From: Clostridium sp. C8-1-8
Lineage (GTDB): Bacteria; Bacillota; Clostridia; Clostridiales; Clostridiaceae
DNA length: 64,000 bases
Assembly (NCBI RefSeq): GCF_009928445.1
Contig: NZ_JAABNO010000005.1
Location: 124,001-188,000, forward strand
Reading direction: 5' to 3'
Within the stretch, counting starts at the first letter, position 1. Every line of letters begins with the position of its first letter. Position numbers and translations under genes: made by a program. Positions 17,173-25,776 of this stretch are shown here, one piece after another. The notes beneath the pieces were generated by a model. It did not search any database, was not told where the DNA came from, and saw nothing but the letters and a program-made list of their open reading frames with translations.

Positions 17173-17832
17173 ATGATAAGAGTTATTATTGTAGATGATC
17201 AAGAGATTGTAAGAGAAGGACTGAAAATGATATTAAGCCTTCATGATGAGATAGAGGTAATAGGTGAAGCGAGCAACGGCAGAGAATTATTAAAATTACT
17301 AGAAACACATACTCCTAATGTAATCTTAATGGATATAAGGATGCCTATAATGGATGGAATTGAGGCTACAAAAATAGTTAAAGTCACTTATCCAAAAATT
17401 AAAATAGTTATATTAACTACTTTTAATGAAGATGAATATATCTTTGAAGTGTTAAAGGACGGAGCAGATGGTTATATTCTTAAGGATTCCGATTCTCAAG
17501 AGATTGTTAACTCAATAAAAACTGCCTACGCAGATCAAATATTACTAAATCCCAAGGTAACTATTAAAGTTATAAATCTTCTAAATTCAATTGAAGACAA
17601 GAAAAAAGCTAAAGAAAATAGTAGTGAGGGGAAAAAACTTATAAACTCCCTCACTCAGAGGGAAAAAGAAGTAACTTCTCACATATTGGAAGGGAAAAGT
17701 AATAAAGCCATAGCACAGGCTATGTATGTTACTGAGGGTACCGTTAAAAACTACGTATCAAAAATACTTGAAAAACTCCAATTAAAAAACCGTGCTGAAC
17801 TAATTTTATTTCTTCAAAAATATGATGAATAA
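17173..17832 (+). CDS. NarL/LuxR-family response regulator
   Basis: This 219-residue protein has an N-terminal receiver with acidic pair Asp8-Asp9 and phosphoacceptor Asp54 in LMDIRMP. Its C-terminal LuxR helix-turn-helix carries LTQREKEV and GTVKNYVSKILEKL. It is co-transcribed with the kinase at 15981, its predicted phosphodonor. GGAGGATAGT precedes the ATG. All key residues are present, so it should be a functional transcription factor. Regulon unknown. Confidence 0.9.
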   Translation: MIRVIIVDDQEIVREGLKMILSLHDEIEVIGEASNGRELLKLLETHTPNVILMDIRMPIMDGIEATKIVKVTYPKIKIVILTTFNEDEYIFEVLKDGADGYILKDSDSQEIVNSIKTAYADQILLNPKVTIKVINLLNSIEDKKKAKENSSEGKKLINSLTQREKEVTSHILEGKSNKAIAQAMYVTEGTVKNYVSKILEKLQLKNRAELILFLQKYDE

Positions 17833-17935
17833 TCCTTGAATATCAAGTAGCATATAGTAAATATTGTCTATATTTCAACACGGTACTTTAACAAATCATA
17901 AATATTAAATTTATTAGTTTTATATTAGAGGAGAG

Positions 17936-18601
17936 ATGAAGTTGAGTATAAACCCTATAGAGGAAGCAAAAAACTATCTAAAGAAATATCTTAATGAAAA
18001 TACTAGGCAATTTGAAAATATAAACCCATGGGCAAGAGATGAAAAGCATATAGTTCTTCACTCTTTTAGAGTACATAGTATAGCAATGAAAATTAGTAAA
18101 AAGGAGATACCTGTACTTTCTGAAGATGATATTATTTTAATTGGATTAGCTGCTATATTGCATGATATAGGAAAAGCTCATGTAAATGAAAAACATGCTG
18201 AGAAGAGTATGGAATTAGTAGAAGCTTGGCTTAACAGTTATGATGATATAGCAAGTACTGTTACTGAAAAAGAAAGACTACTGAAAATTATTAAGAATCA
18301 TTCAGATAAAGAAACTAAGGAAGAGGATATATGTCTTGCAATACTTAAGGATGCAGATTTACTTGATGAAATAGGTACAATGTCGATTTTTATGCTTTCA
18401 AATAGACTTGATAAAGGAAATCCTTATTTTTTTGATGAATTACGTGATAAACTTAATAGCAAAGAGCTTCCATACTGTTATCGTCAGCTTAATAAGCTTA
18501 ACACCGATGCAGGTAAAGAATTATTGATGAATAAAATATCATTTATAAAAAGTTTTATTGATGAGCTTGATTATGAGATTAAAGGACATGAATACTACTA
18601 A
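17936..18601 (+). CDS. HD-domain phosphohydrolase
   Basis: This 221-residue protein has the HD superfamily metal-binding pattern: His42 and His47 (VLHSFRVHS), the HD pair 76-77 in LHDIGKAH, a downstream His in KNHSD, and an Asp in LKDADLLDE. That is typical of small HD hydrolases acting on nucleotides or phosphoesters. No other domain is present. The ATG is only two bases from GGAG, and the TTG two codons on (17942) has better spacing, so the start may be the TTG. It is followed by a strong bidirectional hairpin. The substrate cannot be inferred. Confidence 0.8.
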   Translation: MKLSINPIEEAKNYLKKYLNENTRQFENINPWARDEKHIVLHSFRVHSIAMKISKKEIPVLSEDDIILIGLAAILHDIGKAHVNEKHAEKSMELVEAWLNSYDDIASTVTEKERLLKIIKNHSDKETKEEDICLAILKDADLLDEIGTMSIFMLSNRLDKGNPYFFDELRDKLNSKELPYCYRQLNKLNTDAGKELLMNKISFIKSFIDELDYEIKGHEYY

Positions 18602-18667
18602 AACTTTATTACACAGATAAAATTATATTTTATGTAAAATATTAATAAAGTATAAACCATATGAACA

Positions 18668-18716
18668 AAAGCTTCGCTGAAGGATAGAAATTGTGCCTAT
18701 CCTTCAGCGAAGCTTT
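18668..18716. terminator. 20-bp bidirectional hairpin between convergent genes
   Basis: AAAGCTTCGCTGAAGGATAG (18668-18687) pairs perfectly with its complement at 18697-18716 around a 9-nt loop. It ends the HD gene and overlaps the last bases of the convergent AraC gene. Confidence 0.8.
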
Positions 18717-19602
18717 ATATATCTTCAATTGGCTGATATACATATAACTCGCAGTAATTATCTTTTGACATAGAATTATCAATATATTCAAATCTAAAGG
18801 TATCAGCAAATTTATACCCTGATTTAAAAATCCACCTTGAATACATTTGAACTAAAAGCCGCCCCACATGTCTTCCGTTTATATTATCTGGACTAAAGAA
18901 CCCTACAAATTTAAAAACTACATATTTATGAGCAGGTATAGATATTCCAACCATACCTTCCGGAATAGATTCTAAACTACTAACCTCAGCACTTGGCATG
19001 TAGTATATGACGCCATTATGATCTTCACTCCAATCAGTATATCCAAAATATACGTTATCTTTAGAGATATTTTTGATCTTACTTCTTTGTTTATAAAAAA
19101 ATTCTCTACCAAAGGCATTGGCAGTTTTATCTCCAGATTTACTTAATATTTTATGCTTTGTTCCAATAAGATTAAACTTTTGTTTAAATACGAACTGAGG
19201 ATTGTAGGTTATTGAGTTTTCAACAGATAAAATATCCTTTGTATTTATCTTTTCCTTTATGATTAAGCTTAAACTCATATTGTCGGACCTTAATTTTAAA
19301 GGAGTATGTCCGAAAAACTTCTTAAAAGCTCGTATATAGGATTGTTCATAATCAAAGCCATAATTTAATGCAATATCTATAATCCTCATATCAGTATTTA
19401 AAAGCTCATTGATACTGGAGGTTAGTTTTCTGCCTTGAGTATATTCGATTATAGATTCACCAGTTAAGGACTTAAAAATCCTATGAAGATAATACTTAGA
19501 AACCCCAGTATGTTCTGATAAATCATCCAAAGAAATTTTATTATATAAATTCTGTTCAATATAAGCTATTGCGGAAACAATAGCTTCTTTTAAATCTTTC
19601 AT
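18715..19602 (-). CDS. AraC-family regulator with GyrI-like effector domain
   Basis: The ATG at 19602 is chosen over the one at 19620 because AAAAGGTG stands eight bases before it. The N-terminal double helix-turn-helix covers about 1-105 (DLSEHTGVSKYYLHRIFKSLTGES and ALNYGFDYEQSYIRAFKKFFGHTP). The C-terminal 160 residues form a GyrI-like effector-binding domain with PAHKYVVFKFVG and a YVYQPIED end. This is the Rob/SoxS-like type that binds small hydrophobic ligands and often controls efflux or detoxification. No target gene adjoins it. It is oriented away from fabF. Confidence 0.87.
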   Translation of the reverse strand: MKDLKEAIVSAIAYIEQNLYNKISLDDLSEHTGVSKYYLHRIFKSLTGESIIEYTQGRKLTSSINELLNTDMRIIDIALNYGFDYEQSYIRAFKKFFGHTPLKLRSDNMSLSLIIKEKINTKDILSVENSITYNPQFVFKQKFNLIGTKHKILSKSGDKTANAFGREFFYKQRSKIKNISKDNVYFGYTDWSEDHNGVIYYMPSAEVSSLESIPEGMVGISIPAHKYVVFKFVGFFSPDNINGRHVGRLLVQMYSRWIFKSGYKFADTFRFEYIDNSMSKDNYCELYVYQPIEDI

Positions 19603-19876
19603 ATTTTTGCACCTTTTCATTTTAGTTTCGATATAAGAACTCTATAAAAGCAATATCTGTTCATTTTAGTAAAAATACATCTACTACAATAATATTGAAA
19701 GGTGATTAACAAATCACTGGCACTTAAATATTTGAGATGACTTTAAAGCTTATTTTCTTTACCACAAGACGCTTTAAGATGAATTTGGAATTTAAGTGGC
19801 AGCTAAATAGATTAAATTTATTATATCTATTATATTTTGAAAAGTAAATACAGTTTGATATATGGAGGTTTCTTAT

Positions 19877-21112
19877 ATGAATAGAAGAGTAGTAATAACA
19901 GGTATGGGAGTAGTTTCTTCCGTTGGGATTGGTGCAAAGGAGTTTTGGCAAGATATTAAAATAGGTAAAAGTGGAATAAGCCTTATAGAAAGAGTGGACG
20001 TTTCAGAAATTCCTACAAAGGTTGCTGCTGAAATAAAGAGCTTTGAACCTAGTGATTTTATGGAACGGAAAGAGGTAAAAAGGACTGATAGATTTTCTCA
20101 ATTTGCTTTGGCGGCTACAAAAATTGCAATGGACAACTCAAAGCTAAATTTAGATAAAGTTGATAAGGAAAGAATGGGCGTAATTATAGGAACTGGGGTA
20201 GGAGGAATAGAAACTACCTTAGCTCAGCATAACATATTTCTTGAAAAAGGACCAAGTAGAGTTAGTCCATTTTTAGTTCCTATGATGATACCCAATATGG
20301 CTTCAGGGTTAGTGGCTATAAAATACGGAGCAAAAGGTTTTAATGAGTGTACAGTAACAGCTTGTGCTACTTCAACTAATTCTATAGGAGATGCCTTCAA
20401 AGCTATTCAAAGAAGCGATGCAGATGTGATGATAGCAGGTGGAGCAGAAGCTCCTATCACAGGACTTACTCTTGCAGGTTTTTCTTCTAGTAAGACTATG
20501 ACAACTAACCTTGATCCTAAAAGTGCTAGCAAACCTTTTGATCTTAATAGAGATGGATTTGTATTAGGGGAGGGTGCTGGTATAGTAATTTTAGAGGAAC
20601 TTGAGCATGCATTAAAAAGGAATGCAGATATAATCGCTGAAGTTGTTGGATACGGGTGCACCAATGATGCTTATCATATCACTTCACCTTCAGAAGGAGG
20701 AGAAGGCGCAGCAAGATGTATGAAGAGAGCTTTAGAAGATGCCAGTGTAGCTCCATCAGCTATTGGTTACATAAATGCTCATGGTACGTCCACAAAAGCT
20801 AATGATAGAAGTGAAACTTCAGCAATAAAAACTGTTTTTGGAGATGCTTCTTATAACCTCATGATAAGTTCAACAAAATCTATGACAGGACATCTTTTAG
20901 GAGCCACTGGTGCTGTCGAAGCAATTATAACAGCATATGCTTTAGAGGAAGGCTTTGTGCCTCCAACAATAAACTATAGTACACCAGATCCAGAATGTGA
21001 TCTGAACTATGTTCCTAATGTAGGAAAGAATTTTGATTTCAATTATGCTCTATCCAATTCCTTTGGGTTTGGCGGACATAATGCTACTTTAGTATTAAAG
21101 AAGTTCAAATAA
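19877..21112 (+). CDS. fabF: Beta-ketoacyl-ACP synthase II (FabF)
   Basis: This enzyme condenses malonyl-ACP with acyl-ACP in type II fatty acid synthesis. The start at 19877 follows TATGGAGGT at the right distance, and the upstream in-frame ATG is part of that ribosome binding site. The 411 residues match the family length. Catalytic residues are Cys163 (TACATS), the first His in NAHGTST and the second His in GHLLGATG. C-terminal NSFGFGGHN is also present. It is not in a fab cluster here: the neighbours are an AraC regulator and an Hpt protein. It could therefore be a second, specialised copy. Confidence 0.93.
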   Translation: MNRRVVITGMGVVSSVGIGAKEFWQDIKIGKSGISLIERVDVSEIPTKVAAEIKSFEPSDFMERKEVKRTDRFSQFALAATKIAMDNSKLNLDKVDKERMGVIIGTGVGGIETTLAQHNIFLEKGPSRVSPFLVPMMIPNMASGLVAIKYGAKGFNECTVTACATSTNSIGDAFKAIQRSDADVMIAGGAEAPITGLTLAGFSSSKTMTTNLDPKSASKPFDLNRDGFVLGEGAGIVILEELEHALKRNADIIAEVVGYGCTNDAYHITSPSEGGEGAARCMKRALEDASVAPSAIGYINAHGTSTKANDRSETSAIKTVFGDASYNLMISSTKSMTGHLLGATGAVEAIITAYALEEGFVPPTINYSTPDPECDLNYVPNVGKNFDFNYALSNSFGFGGHNATLVLKKFK

Positions 21113-21182
21113 CATTATTGTAATACAACTCCTTATACAGCACCTATGGTTTATGATAAGAAAATTAATAATTGATCTTAGT

Positions 21183-21220
21183 TAGAAGCTAAATTATCTA
21201 GAAATATAATTTAGCTTCTA
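21183..21220 (+). terminator. Hairpin after fabF
   Basis: TAGAAGCTAAATTAT pairs perfectly with its complement (21206-21220) around an 8-nt loop. Only a short TAATTT follows, so efficiency is uncertain. Confidence 0.65.
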
Positions 21221-21331
21221 TAATTTGAATAGTATATCCATATTGTTGTTAATAATATAATTAGGGTAATACAATTAACCTAATGATACCTATAACAAAA
21301 TATCTAAACTATTCATTAACAGGAGAAAGAA

Positions 21332-21646
21332 ATGCATTTTTCAGAAAAATATTTAACCGTTGAAGTTAAAGAAAAATATAGAGATCTTGTGCCTATATTT
21401 TTAAGTGCTAGATTATCAGATGTGGAAAAGCTAGAGGCTGCAGTTGAAACTTCTGATTTTGAAACTATAGGGTTAATAGGTCATTCTATATACGGAGCTA
21501 GTGGAAGTTACGGTTTTCATTTTGCTTCAAAATTAGGTGAAGAGCTTGAGGCAGCTGCAGTTAGACAAAACAATAGCGAAATAGTTGATGTGATAAACTC
21601 TCTAAAAGAATATCTTGCATCTGTAAAAGTTACATATATAGATTGA
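21332..21646 (+). CDS. Stand-alone Hpt (histidine phosphotransfer) protein
   Basis: This 104-residue all-helical protein has the Hpt signature with His51 in GHSIYGASGSYGF, matching the HxxxGxSxxxG pattern of phosphotransfer domains. AGGAGAAAG precedes the ATG. The next gene (48 bp on) encodes a receiver protein, so the pair probably relays phosphate. No kinase is adjacent. The hybrid kinase that would feed it must be elsewhere, or it may exchange phosphate with the receivers of the glycan locus. Confidence 0.8.
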   Translation: MHFSEKYLTVEVKEKYRDLVPIFLSARLSDVEKLEAAVETSDFETIGLIGHSIYGASGSYGFHFASKLGEELEAAAVRQNNSEIVDVINSLKEYLASVKVTYID

Positions 21647-21693
21647 TACACCTATATATATTATTTGTTCATGTATAAAGAAGGTGGTGTACT

Positions 21694-22278
21694 ATGAAAA
21701 AATCCATTTTGTTTGTAGACGACCAAGATGAAATATTACTTCTACTTAAAAGGATGTTTCAAGATGAGGAGTATAACTTGTTTTTTGCAAATGGCGGTCC
21801 TCAGGCAATTGAATTGTTAAAGCACAATAACATAGATATTTTGGTCACTGATTTAAGGATGCCTGGAATGAGTGGCCTTGAAGTATTGAAGGTTGTAAAG
21901 ACTCAATATCCTGATATAGTAAGAATAGTTCTTTCTGGTTTTTCACAGATTCCTTCTATAATCGAAGCAATAAATAGTGGGGATATCTTTAAGTATATCA
22001 CCAAACCTTGGAAGGTAGATGAAGAAGCTAAGAAAATAATTAAAGAAGCCTCGGATTATTCTGATTATCTTAAGTCTAAAAATACATCGGCTTCTGATAG
22101 CTTTAATATAAAAAAAGAAGACTTTTTACAACTATTAAGATTCTTGCCTAATCCTTATATTTTTATAGAAAATAATGATGAAGCGTATAGCGAAAATATT
22201 AAAAAATTAGAAGAGAATAATATAGAGAAAGAACTTGTAATAGGTGATAACTACAAACTATTGATTCTAAGAAAATGA
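21694..22278 (+). CDS. Receiver-domain response regulator with short unknown C-terminus
   Basis: Residues 1-120 form a complete receiver: Asp9-Asp10, phosphoacceptor Asp53 in VTDLRMPG, Ser in LSGFSQ and Lys in YITKPWK. The pattern SGFSQIPSIIEAINSGDIFKYITKPW is typical of RpfG/HupR-like receivers. The remaining 70 residues carry no HD-GYP, DNA-binding or GGDEF domain. They hold a short PAS-like stretch, FLPNPYIFIENNDEAY, and stop early. It may be a truncated regulator or a protein-interaction output. It is co-oriented with the Hpt gene and followed by a terminator. Confidence 0.8.
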   Translation: MKKSILFVDDQDEILLLLKRMFQDEEYNLFFANGGPQAIELLKHNNIDILVTDLRMPGMSGLEVLKVVKTQYPDIVRIVLSGFSQIPSIIEAINSGDIFKYITKPWKVDEEAKKIIKEASDYSDYLKSKNTSASDSFNIKKEDFLQLLRFLPNPYIFIENNDEAYSENIKKLEENNIEKELVIGDNYKLLILRK

Positions 22279-22407
22279 CTATTTTTACTTTACAAAATTA
22301 TAGCTTTTACCGTCTAGTACAATTACATAAAAGAAATGCTAAACCAACCTAGTAATAATAGCTTATGTAACTTTTTCATCAGAGATATATTTAAAAATTA
22401 CAACATT

Positions 22408-22460
22408 AAAAGACATGGATAAAGGAAACTTGTTTTGTTACTTTATCCATGTCTTTTGTT
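22408..22460. terminator. Bidirectional terminator between convergent operons
   Basis: AAAAGACATGGATAAAG (22408-22424) pairs perfectly with CTTTATCCATGTCTTTT (22441-22457) around a 16-nt loop. T-rich tails lie on both sides. Confidence 0.8.
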
Positions 22461-22493
22461 TAGGCTATGTTTAATAATAATGATATTATAGAC

Positions 22494-23378
22494 TCATTTC
22501 TTCTTAAACTTTGAACTCAAAATTTCATAAACACCTATTATACTTAAACAAAGATACATATAAAACATCCCAATAGTTAGTAAAGGATGCTTTATATATC
22601 TCTTGAGATTATCCTTTCTGTATAGAACAGGTCTAAAAAAGTACCATCTTTGAAGTGCCTTAAAAAAGCCACCTTCTTCAGTTGATAGAGTCTTATCCAT
22701 AACAGAAAAATAATATCTTTTTTTTGCTATTATATTTTTCAAGGTTACATGTTTTTCATTATGATATACTCCAGTAAACTGGGCTCTTTTAATTAAACCA
22801 CCTTTTTCAATAAACCTTATGGTTGGTTGGGTTTCCTCGAAGGCTATTTGATTTATGTTAATTCCGCCTGTGCTATTGTAAGCATCTATTCTCCAAAATC
22901 TCGCTGCTTCAATGGAGTTTTTACCTAAATTTTCTCCAGCATTATTTATTGTATTTCTTTCAAAGACCTTTACCTTAGAGTAAAAGTTATGGTAGTCAGA
23001 ATAAGCTATCTCAGGAATGACAAGTGCTCCAACCTTTTGATGATCGCTAAAATATGTTATAACATCCTTCAGTAAATGCTCCTTTAAAACCATATCAGAA
23101 TCTATTATAAATATAAAATTAGTACCTATACTTTTAGCTTTTTCAATCGCTTTGGCTCTAGCAATTCCTCTCTCTCCATGAGGCAGAGGAATAAGATAAA
23201 AGTTATCACAAGAAGCTGCTGTTTCCTTTAATATTTCTATAGTATTGTCAGTAGAACCATCATCAGAAACTATCACATCAAAATTATTGTAATCCTGTTC
23301 TAAACAACTTTTTAAACAAGGTATTACATATTCTGAACTATTGTAGGTTGAAAATATAATGCTGACCTTATCATTCAT
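22494..23378 (-). CDS. Family 2 glycosyltransferase, membrane-anchored C-terminus
   Basis: This 294-residue GT-A fold enzyme has STYNSSEYV, the DDGSTDNT nucleotide-binding motif and a DSD metal-binding motif in FIIDSDMV. The C-terminus has one hydrophobic helix (about 265-285) and a basic end SKFKKK, so it sits at the inner membrane face. It is the last gene of the four-gene minus-strand operon and begins four bases after the GT4 stop, with GAAGGGA before the ATG. It probably adds a sugar to a lipid-linked glycan. Donor and acceptor are unknown. Confidence 0.85.
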   Translation of the reverse strand: MNDKVSIIFSTYNSSEYVIPCLKSCLEQDYNNFDVIVSDDGSTDNTIEILKETAASCDNFYLIPLPHGERGIARAKAIEKAKSIGTNFIFIIDSDMVLKEHLLKDVITYFSDHQKVGALVIPEIAYSDYHNFYSKVKVFERNTINNAGENLGKNSIEAARFWRIDAYNSTGGININQIAFEETQPTIRFIEKGGLIKRAQFTGVYHNEKHVTLKNIIAKKRYYFSVMDKTLSTEEGGFFKALQRWYFFRPVLYRKDNLKRYIKHPLLTIGMFYMYLCLSIIGVYEILSSKFKKK

Positions 23379-23382
23379 ACTT

Positions 23383-24546
23383 TCATCCCTTCCTTACTAC
23401 TTCCATAAAGTCCTCAAAAGCCTTTGCGGTATTTCTCCAATGAAATTTTAGTGAAAACTCATAGGCTCTATTTCTATATTGTTCGTATTCATCTTTAGCA
23501 ATAATAACTCTTTCCATGAATTTTGCTAAAGACAGCACATTATTCTTTTTACAAAGATATCCTGCCTTTCCAAAGTCAACAGCATCTACTATTCCAGGAG
23601 AATTATAGGTTATACTTGGTGTACCTACTGCAGCGGCTTCGGTTACAATTAGCCCCCAACCTTCTCTTTGAGATGGGAACAGCAACGCATGTGATCTACT
23701 CATAAGTTCTAATTTTTTTTCTGCACTTACAAATCCAAAGAAAGTGACATCTTTGTCTTCTCCCTCATTTCCATAGGAAAGATTTTCTCTATTTAATATA
23801 GGTTTTAACCTTTCGGCTATATATGCTTCATTTTTCTTACCTACAATCCATAACTTTGCTGTAGAATAAATTGTTTTTAAAAGTGCAAAGGCTTTTATAG
23901 AATCATCAATTCCTTTGTAATTAGCAAATCTCCCAACATAGATAAAAGTTGGCACCTCCTCCTTAGCTAAAAACTCTTCTTTTTTCAAATGTTCAAACTC
24001 AATTCCTTCAGGCAATATATATACTTTTCTAGGATTAAATCCTACATCAATAAGGTCATTTTTAGTGGATTGGGATACGGTTATGGTGTAGTCATTTTTT
24101 GATAATCTTAAAAGAGCATCCTCAGTATGATAACCAGCAATGTTTAAAGGAAACTTAGTATTTAGGTGCCAGATTTCTCTTGTAAGTTGATGGATAAAGA
24201 AGATTCTCTTCTTATCTTCAACCCAGAATCTAGTGAAAAATCTATGAGTATTACACTGGTCAACTACAAAATCTATGGTGCTTCTATTAAGTCTATAAAA
24301 CTTAATAGCTTCAAGTATACTAGTGAGTTCATTACCTTTTCTTAAGTATAATATGTTATCTATGATTTCTTCTTCCTTTGCACCTTCAAACATAGGTGAA
24401 AAGTGAATTATCCTATATTTAGAATGATCGATACGCTTAAGCATTTCATGAGTATAAACTTCCGCACCACCTTTTTTAGGCGCATTTATATCTCTCCAGG
24501 ATAGAAATAATATAGTAATCATTGATGAATCAGGTTCCGTATACAT
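23383..24546 (-). CDS. Family 4 glycosyltransferase
   Basis: This 387-residue GT-B fold enzyme has an N-terminal GGAEVYTHEML acceptor-side loop. Its C-terminal Rossmann domain opens FIYVGRFANYKGID and has the retaining GT4 signature with two conserved Glu residues around EGWGLIVTEAAAVGTPS. It follows the flippase gene by six bases with AAAGGAGTAG before the ATG. It is part of the surface-glycan operon. Sugar specificity cannot be read from sequence. Confidence 0.88.
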   Translation of the reverse strand: MYTEPDSSMITILFLSWRDINAPKKGGAEVYTHEMLKRIDHSKYRIIHFSPMFEGAKEEEIIDNILYLRKGNELTSILEAIKFYRLNRSTIDFVVDQCNTHRFFTRFWVEDKKRIFFIHQLTREIWHLNTKFPLNIAGYHTEDALLRLSKNDYTITVSQSTKNDLIDVGFNPRKVYILPEGIEFEHLKKEEFLAKEEVPTFIYVGRFANYKGIDDSIKAFALLKTIYSTAKLWIVGKKNEAYIAERLKPILNRENLSYGNEGEDKDVTFFGFVSAEKKLELMSRSHALLFPSQREGWGLIVTEAAAVGTPSITYNSPGIVDAVDFGKAGYLCKKNNVLSLAKFMERVIIAKDEYEQYRNRAYEFSLKFHWRNTAKAFEDFMEVVRKG

Positions 24547-24551
24547 ACAAT

Positions 24552-25775
24552 CTACTCCTTTAACTCTTTTGTTAATCTTGCTATCAAAAATATAAACATT
24601 AAAACGTAACAGATAATCTGAATGAATATAATTGATAGTATGCTTTCATGATGCATTAAAAATAACAACAACATGAATACTGATGTTATTAATAAATAAA
24701 TCAGATAGCGTTTCTTCTCTAAAGCAATAAAGACATTTATAGCTAAAAAACAAGACACTAAAAAACTATACGCTATACAGCTAAAAAACAAATAATTTCT
24801 AGCCTCTTCATACTTGGTACTGAAAAAAATAGAAACTGTATAGGGGAGTATGAAGTAATAAGCTAAAAGAGCTATTACAGATAACAGGCCAAATAATAAG
24901 AATGCCTTTTTAACAATACTCCTTAATTTTATCTTGTCATTATAGTTTGCACTAAAGGTCGGTATAAATACGGTTATTATACTAAAGGATGCAGCAAGTA
25001 TAAGCTGGCTATACTTTTGAATAACTGCATATATTCCTGAAACCTGAGGTAGAAAATAGTTTATTATCAGCATATCTATACTGGTGAAAAAGTATATAAA
25101 AAAATTAGCTATATAAATAGAGATCGATTGCTTAAAAATTTGTTGGACAGAAGTTTTTATTGAATGATCTACGGACATAAACTTTTTCATTTTTGAGTTT
25201 GTTAAAAAACCGTGAAAAAAAGAAAATCCCATCCCAAGTAGTATTGATATTAAGGCAATATGTACGTTTTTTCTATAACTAAAAAGCCAAAATATAGATA
25301 TTAGTTTTACAAAGGTTTCGATATAGAAGCTTATATTCAAATTTAAATATTGATGGTTTCCTTGAAAAATTCCTCTAAAGATACTCAAATATAAATTGAA
25401 TACAAATATAACTACTAAAAAAAATAATGAAACATAATCACTCCTAAGAAAACTTACAATTGGTTTTGCTAGAATTAAAGTTCCTAATAATATAGGTAAC
25501 AAAAAATATAGTGTTGACAAATAAATGCTATTAAAAGTATCAGCAGAGCATTGACCAGAGGATACTCTTTTAGCTGTTAAAGTTTGAAAAGAAATACCTA
25601 ATACAAATAATATTGCAGAAAAAGATAGTAGGGAATTAATAGTGCCATACTGCTGTGATAAGAGGTTCCAACTCAAGTATAATTGAAAGAAATAGTTTAC
25701 TACATTCAAAGCTATATCTAAAAACGGGAAGATAATATTCTGTCTTTTTTTTATAAATCTAACCATGTGTAACAT
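24552..25775 (-). CDS. Polysaccharide flippase-like membrane protein (Wzx/MATE fold)
   Basis: This 407-residue protein consists almost entirely of about twelve hydrophobic segments with short loops, the layout of Wzx-type lipid-linked oligosaccharide flippases of the MOP superfamily. An N-terminal basic stretch (RFIKKRQN) precedes the first helix. It begins within two bases of the upstream gene's stop, so translation is coupled. Its place between a lipid-carrier-type GT2 and GT4/GT2 enzymes supports export of a lipid-linked glycan. Substrate unknown. Confidence 0.8.
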   Translation of the reverse strand: MLHMVRFIKKRQNIIFPFLDIALNVVNYFFQLYLSWNLLSQQYGTINSLLSFSAILFVLGISFQTLTAKRVSSGQCSADTFNSIYLSTLYFLLPILLGTLILAKPIVSFLRSDYVSLFFLVVIFVFNLYLSIFRGIFQGNHQYLNLNISFYIETFVKLISIFWLFSYRKNVHIALISILLGMGFSFFHGFLTNSKMKKFMSVDHSIKTSVQQIFKQSISIYIANFFIYFFTSIDMLIINYFLPQVSGIYAVIQKYSQLILAASFSIITVFIPTFSANYNDKIKLRSIVKKAFLLFGLLSVIALLAYYFILPYTVSIFFSTKYEEARNYLFFSCIAYSFLVSCFLAINVFIALEKKRYLIYLLITSVFMLLLFLMHHESILSIIFIQIICYVLMFIFLIARLTKELKE

Positions 25776-25776
25776 A

